A DNA stretch of 64,000 bases, taken from Scleroderma bovista. Taxonomy: Eukaryota > Basidiomycota > Agaricomycetes > Boletales > Sclerodermataceae. A model generated the notes under the pieces. It did not search any database and had not been told where the DNA came from. It worked only from the letters and a program-made list of their open reading frames with translations. The DNA lies in assembly GCA_037178675.1 (NCBI GenBank), contig JAYMGJ010000167.1, forward strand, positions 1 through 64,000. The letters run 5' to 3'. How positions within the stretch are numbered: the first letter of the stretch is position 1; each line of letters begins with the position of its first letter. Of this stretch, positions 59,691 through 64,000 are shown piece by piece. The translations under genes were made by a program, and so were the position numbers.

Positions 59691-61535
59691 TTACCCATCC
59701 ACAAGGACCACGGAATCCAGCACCGAGAACCCAGCAGCAACACCCCCTTCGTCACTTTCTATCCCCTTCGTCCTCACCAGCCACCCTACATCTCCACGTT
59801 CGCGCACGCCCGTCTCTCGTGAGAACAGTGACCAGCCAAAAATTCCTAGTTCAGAGACAGTCTCAGCACGGACAGTCTTTCTTACTTTGCCATCTCCGTT
59901 CGACTCTGGTCCGGTCGTTCCGGCGCGAACGAGGTAAGATCCGATGCCACGTGGTGGTACAATCAATTCCATTGTAATCCACGCCGCCCGCTCTTGCTCA
60001 GGAAGCGTCTCCAAAAATGTTGGTATATCATGCTTGTATACGTTATTCCCTCCGCCCTCGCGCTGGGGCTTGAGAACGAGGGAGCTGGCCAGGTCCCGGG
60101 CCAGCGTTGTCCCTCTCGGCTCGTTTGCACTCAGGCTCCGTGACGTACCAGAATTGGAGAGGGGAATGGATGGATTCAAGTCGTCCAGCGACCACATGCG
60201 CATCCATGTCTTGCGCAGCTCCTTGGCATCAGTTTCGCCCACGAACTGCTCCACTACTCCCGGATGGCTGAGAAACTCTTGTACTTTCTTGCCGCCTGCG
60301 AGTTGGAGGGGGATTGTCGGACACTTGATTGCGCGACTGCGTTCAATAGTGAATCGTGTTGCGTAGTGCGTAGGGGTGGGGTAGTCCGACGGGGTGTAGC
60401 CTGCCCGGAAATAGACTGTAGATATCTCAATGTCCGATGCGGACCCTGAAGTTGAAAGCGTTGGATGGATAGATATTCGGAGGGCGCGAGTTATAGGGTC
60501 GAGTGTGGCGGAAGTGGTGAGCTCCTCGAATGTCTGGCGGAGTACACGGATTTCGTGTCTAATTTCGACAATAGGGGCTGCATAAGCATGTGTGCTGCCA
60601 TGCAATACGGAAGATTTACGTTTGTAAAAGCTCATACTCCAACCATCGCTGGTCAAAGACGTTGCGCTCGTTCTGTTGTACCACGAATAGAATGTATGCG
60701 CTTTGTTAAAGCCAAATTAAGATTGGAATGCTAAAGGCAAGGGAAAGGTTACCCAGGAACACCGTATGCCTTGTGTGCTTCTGCGAGGCCTTCAGCTAAT
60801 CTCTTGGTGGTATCATTGGCAGGAAAATTCTCAGATTTGAGATATGATGAAATGCCATAATAATTGGTGAGAGCGTGGAGGTATCTGTAAGAGTATCATC
60901 AAACGAAACGGACCATTCCAGGGCAATATTTTACCTATGCATTGCAGCTGCCCGTTCGGACAGAGGTCCAAAAGAAGAAGATATGGTGTTGAACTCTACC
61001 TGCTTGATGGAAAGCTTTCCATCCTCCTCGCCAGCGTGTAGTAAATAGTCCGATCTGAAAAGGCCAAGATGGAGAGGCTGTAAAGACCACCTGGTCAGTC
61101 ACCAACGTGAGCTTCCGGAGAGGCGGGAGTCAGTACCTGCACAACCCCCTCATCTCGGATATCTTTCCAGCCTCTCCAGAGTCTCCCCGTAAACTCATCC
61201 ACCTTTCCGACACCTTCTACTGCACCCATCACCTTGTCTAAAAAATAATCGTCCATTGCAATATGCGAATACAAAGTATTATACACAGATTGAAGCTGCT
61301 GAACATAGACAAAGAGCGAGCGCGGGACTGGTGAGGGAAGTAAAGATATGGGTGCATGGATAGCGGATGACGGTGAAGGCGGCTGCATTGTGCCAGGCGG
61401 AAGATATGTCAGCCCATTAAATAAAGTGTACGTCGTTCCATGCAGCGTGAGCGACTCAATCTGATCGCCGGTCAATGTAGGTGGCCATCGGGAAAAGTCG
61501 AAGGTGGTCGAACTCATCGCGGGCGGTGGTGGCAA
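59691..61535 (-). CDS. Glutathione synthetase, eukaryotic type
   Basis: Joins gamma-glutamylcysteine and glycine using ATP, the last step of glutathione synthesis in the cytosol. Landmarks: 'FDFSRWPPTLT' near the start; 'LGLFRSDYLLHAGEEDGKL' with 'QVEFNTISSSFG' (gamma-glutamylcysteine/ATP site) in the second exon region; 'NERNVFDQRWLEYELL'; 'IKCPTIPLQLAGGKKVQ'; the glycine-rich ATP-grasp motif 'LKPQREGGGNNVY'; and 'WITMELIVPP'. It ends 'GFSVLDSVVLVDG' at 59691. Four or five introns. Either ATG 61535 or the one six codons later could be the start. Divergent from the HIT gene, with 140 bases between starts. Confidence 0.92.
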
Positions 61536-61675
61536 CGAAAGCTGCGGGACCCGTAATAAGATAAATGCACGTAATCACGATCAATAATCATGTCCTCAGC
61601 TTTGTCATAGCGTAGTCGGCGGTAATCTTAGTTCATTTCATTTCACACACTCCGCCTTGTCCAGCCACTATTATC

Positions 61676-62447
61676 ATGGCATCTACTGCAAGGTCAGTAC
61701 GCAAGACCAACGAGGCACTGTTGGAACTGACTACTTGGACAGGTCTCTCGCTAGCTGCATCTTCTGCAAGATCATCAAGGGCTCGTACATTTCCTCCAGT
61801 GCACTATGGGTCACCATATACTCACACGTGCTTCCCCACGCTTCCAGGAGAAATCCCCAGCTTCAAGCTTATCGAGACGGAACTCTCGTGAGTGTGCTTC
61901 CTGTCCCACACGCACCCTCTGATGGGTTGTCGATTCAAGCTACTCATTCCTTGATATCGGGCCACTTTCGAGAGGCCATACACTGATTATTCCCAAGGGT
62001 GTGCATGCTTATCGCATTAGCTAGTACATGACTGACTGACATGCCTCTGTCACAGATCACGCGGTGAAAATGCATGAACTTCCTGACGAGTACCTTGCAG
62101 ATGCAATGCCTATCGCGAAACGAATAGCCGCTGCCCAGGGCCTGGAAAACTATAACATCCTGCAGGTTAGTCCATTTACCTGTCTGTTCGATTTGGGACG
62201 ATTTTAGTCGTCTGCGGTGCATGCTACTCTGCACTAAAATGACTTTTTTGGCGTGAGATTGATTATATCGACTGTTACGCAGAACAATGGTCGTATCGCC
62301 CATCAGGAAGTTGACCATGTTCACTTCCACGTTATACCTAAGCCTAGCGCTTCAGACGAAGAGGGACTCGTCATAAAATGGCCAGCAAAGACGGCAGACA
62401 AAGACGAGTTGCAAAAGTTGTGCGAGGAGATTGTTGCCAAACTCTGA
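61676..62447 (+). CDS. HIT-family (HINT-like) nucleotide hydrolase/transferase
   Basis: Spliced frame of about 135 residues: 'MASTARSLASCIFCKIIKG', 'EIPSFKLIETELSYAFLDI', 'HTLIIPK', then 'IAHQEVDHVHFHVIPKP' with the catalytic histidine triad HVHFH. CxxC at 'CIFC' fits HINT1-type zinc binding. Introns begin at about 61693, 61781, 61889, 62001 and 62166. The second appears to be GC-AG (donor GCTCGT after AAGG). The family cleaves purine nucleoside phosphoramidates. The last exon ends 'LCEEIVAKL' at 62447. Confidence 0.93.
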
Positions 62448-62449
62448 AA

Positions 62450-63250
62450 GTTGTGAAGTAGGCCAAGATATCGCAAAGCAGCTAGATTAGGATTAGGGTT
62501 GAATCACATCATGTATAGTGTACAAACTATTGGCTTGAACATAAGCCTACTCAGTGTATAACGTTCTCTGGAATGTTTTGGATCGATAAATGCATCCGAC
62601 CTGACGTCGAAACAGAATGGCTGGAGTACCGGTGAGGCTGCCAACGCGAGTGCTTGAGCGATACCCTATTGGGCCACTGTGCAACAAAGGTACCATCAGT
62701 TACGGTATCTGGGAGCATGGACACTGCCAGGTGTTTGAGATGGCCGGTTCCCTTGATGCCAAAGTAGGAGTCCCAACATAGCCACCAACAATCTCACTTC
62801 ATTGGATGAGATAGCATAACCATGAGATCCCATGCCTGCCAGAGTTTCCGGTTAGCGACATACATGCCCTGGGGAGTACATGGATCGATCCAAGTAGTAA
62901 GGGGTTTGACATGTTGGGATCATAAATGTGTTTCGTTGAGTTTATTCCTCTATAGGTTAGTCAGTCCACCAATCGGATCAAGGAAATGGCAGGTACAAGG
63001 AACATGGGTCAGCGGAAAGATTCCATCATTGTACGGCCCTGCCCGACTCAGAGGAACAGAAATAGACTATAGCCTGTACACAGGCCTGCCACGTTCACGG
63101 GTTTCTGGGCACCAGGTACGACGACTCTAAATGACACGAATGACACAGCGTAAGACGCATGCATATAAAATGACCAGAAGAACATCTGGAAGAATCCATC
63201 AAAGTCAGAGTCAGACAACCCTTGAACGTACCTGAGGTTCATCCATTGAG
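62450..63250. other. No gene recognised
   Basis: A 102-residue + frame at 62822-63130 has no recognisable domain and biased composition. It may be chance or an exon of an unseen gene. The rest holds nothing I can name. Confidence 0.5.
63163..63169 (+). promoter_or_regulatory. TATA box of the small secreted peptide gene
   Basis: ATATAAA about 90 bases before the ATG at 63258. Confidence 0.4.
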
Positions 63251-63257
63251 ACCAACA

Positions 63258-63472
63258 ATGCGCCTTTCTCTGTTGCTCCTATTTTTCATCACACCTTTGG
63301 TCACTATTGAAGTTGCTGGCACCCCCATTCAGGCCGAGCGTGCGTCTCCGACATGTGCCACGATCCCCATTGAACGCGACGGTGTGCGGCAGGACGGCTG
63401 TGAATGGTAAGGAATCAGAAAAAAAATGACTGAAAAAGTCTGATGTTATTCTGTAACATTAGGATTCCTTGA
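63258..63472 (+). CDS. Possible small secreted peptide
   Basis: 'MRLSLLLLFFITPLVTIEVAG' is a good signal peptide with likely cleavage after AGT or VAG. The mature part is about 30 residues with two cysteines ('SPTCATIP', 'QDGCEW'). One intron (63408-63462, GTAAGG...TTAG) would add only 'IP' before TGA at 63470-63472. It is too short for confident gene calling. It could be a small secreted effector-like or pheromone-like peptide; no CaaX end is seen, which argues against a mating pheromone. Confidence 0.4.
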
Positions 63473-63479
63473 TACATCC

Positions 63480-64000
63480 CGCCAGGATGTCATTGACGTG
63501 ACCGTCTTCATCATTTCACGTACTGATACTGGTCCTAATTTTTAATATCTGAGTCATGCCACCTGTAAACGAGACACTTCTGCGGTCCTCTTGTTTGTTA
63601 AGATAGTAGGTGGTAACTATCGGCGCTGCAGAGGGTGAGGATTAGCATGAGACTACTCGAACATAGAGAGGCTGGAGGGCGTCGAGGATGAAGATATTAT
63701 TCTTTTGTGTATGTAAGCCACTACGATATATTATACAAGCTGTTCTTCAGAGGCACGATCCGATTCTGGTGAGGGTCGTCGCTGACCACGCAGGCCAGAT
63801 ATATCCCTCAACTTCGACTTCTTCTTGGGGCGGCCACGGTGCATTGCCACTGTCTTTGTCTTCAACCCACTGGTATCCCACTTTTTTTTCACTACACTAA
63901 GCGAGTCTCAGCCCTGGATGTGACCGGAAACTAATCCATGTTAGTGAAAGGAGTCTATTCCGCATTTTTTTTGTATTTTTAGCTATTTTTTTTCGGGACC
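63480..64000. other. No gene recognised
   Basis: The window ends in non-coding sequence with T-runs near 63960-64000. Short frames have no recognisable features. Confidence 0.5.

Noticed and set aside
62822..63130. 102-residue + strand ORF after the HIT gene
   Set aside because: No recognisable motif, no clear promoter or intron context and ordinary length for chance, so it is not called as a gene.

Overview
This window looks like nuclear DNA of an agaricomycete basidiomycete. The evidence is many 45-60 nt introns with CTGAC/CTAAC-type branch points, basidiomycete-type KDZ and tnp2 transposases, a fungal TET/JBP dioxygenase, Helitron and copia remnants, and a block of ordinary fungal housekeeping genes. 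Several repeat families resemble what I remember from Boletales genomes (Pisolithus/Suillus-type), but that placement is inference from memory.

Layout. From 1 to about 30 kb is a nested repeat landscape. It holds a near-perfect 1-kb-arm palindrome (3-2039) and two inverted copies of a hairpin-shaped minisatellite (2.64-4.32 and 17.75-19.77 kb) bracketing 13.4 kb. Inside the bracket are a 2.05-kb LTR-like unit in tandem, inverted arrays of short exon/intron modules (8.5-10.6 and 12.4-14.1 kb), copia LTR and gag fragments with an initiator-tRNA half-molecule primer site, a decayed Helitron helicase and a glycine-rich gene fragment. From 19.9 to 30.5 kb there follow a solo LTR, a tnp2-family transposase decayed by CGA-to-TGA changes, a third inverted LTR-like copy, a broken PH-domain gene and small tandem repeats.

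From about 31 to 45.8 kb is the most interesting region: a KDZ transposon island. It contains a KDZ transposase whose frame can be followed through ten coding exons (1,010 codons plus stop) once one solo LTR is discounted, a TET/JBP-type 2-oxoglutarate/Fe(II) dioxygenase 2.1 kb downstream, three unrecognised multi-exon genes, and two long degenerate satellite-like tracts. The palindrome CCGCGG recurs about 27 times across this island, in exons, introns and spacers, and only about three times in the other ~50 kb. It is absent from the solo LTR that interrupts the transposase. The KDZ-TET/JBP association in fungi is published (Iyer et al., PNAS 2014); the motif enrichment and accessory genes are what I would look at here.

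From 46 to 48 kb lie opposed copia LTR remnants and a tRNA-like relic. From 49 kb the sequence becomes a compact gene block: a secreted GH37 trehalase (-) with a 343-bp MITE just upstream, an RBM25-like splicing factor (-) divergent from a CCDC25/NFACT-R protein (+), a PRMT3-type arginine methyltransferase (+) convergent with glutathione synthetase (-), and a HIT-family hydrolase (+) sharing a 140-bp divergent promoter with glutathione synthetase. A possible small secreted peptide lies near the right end.
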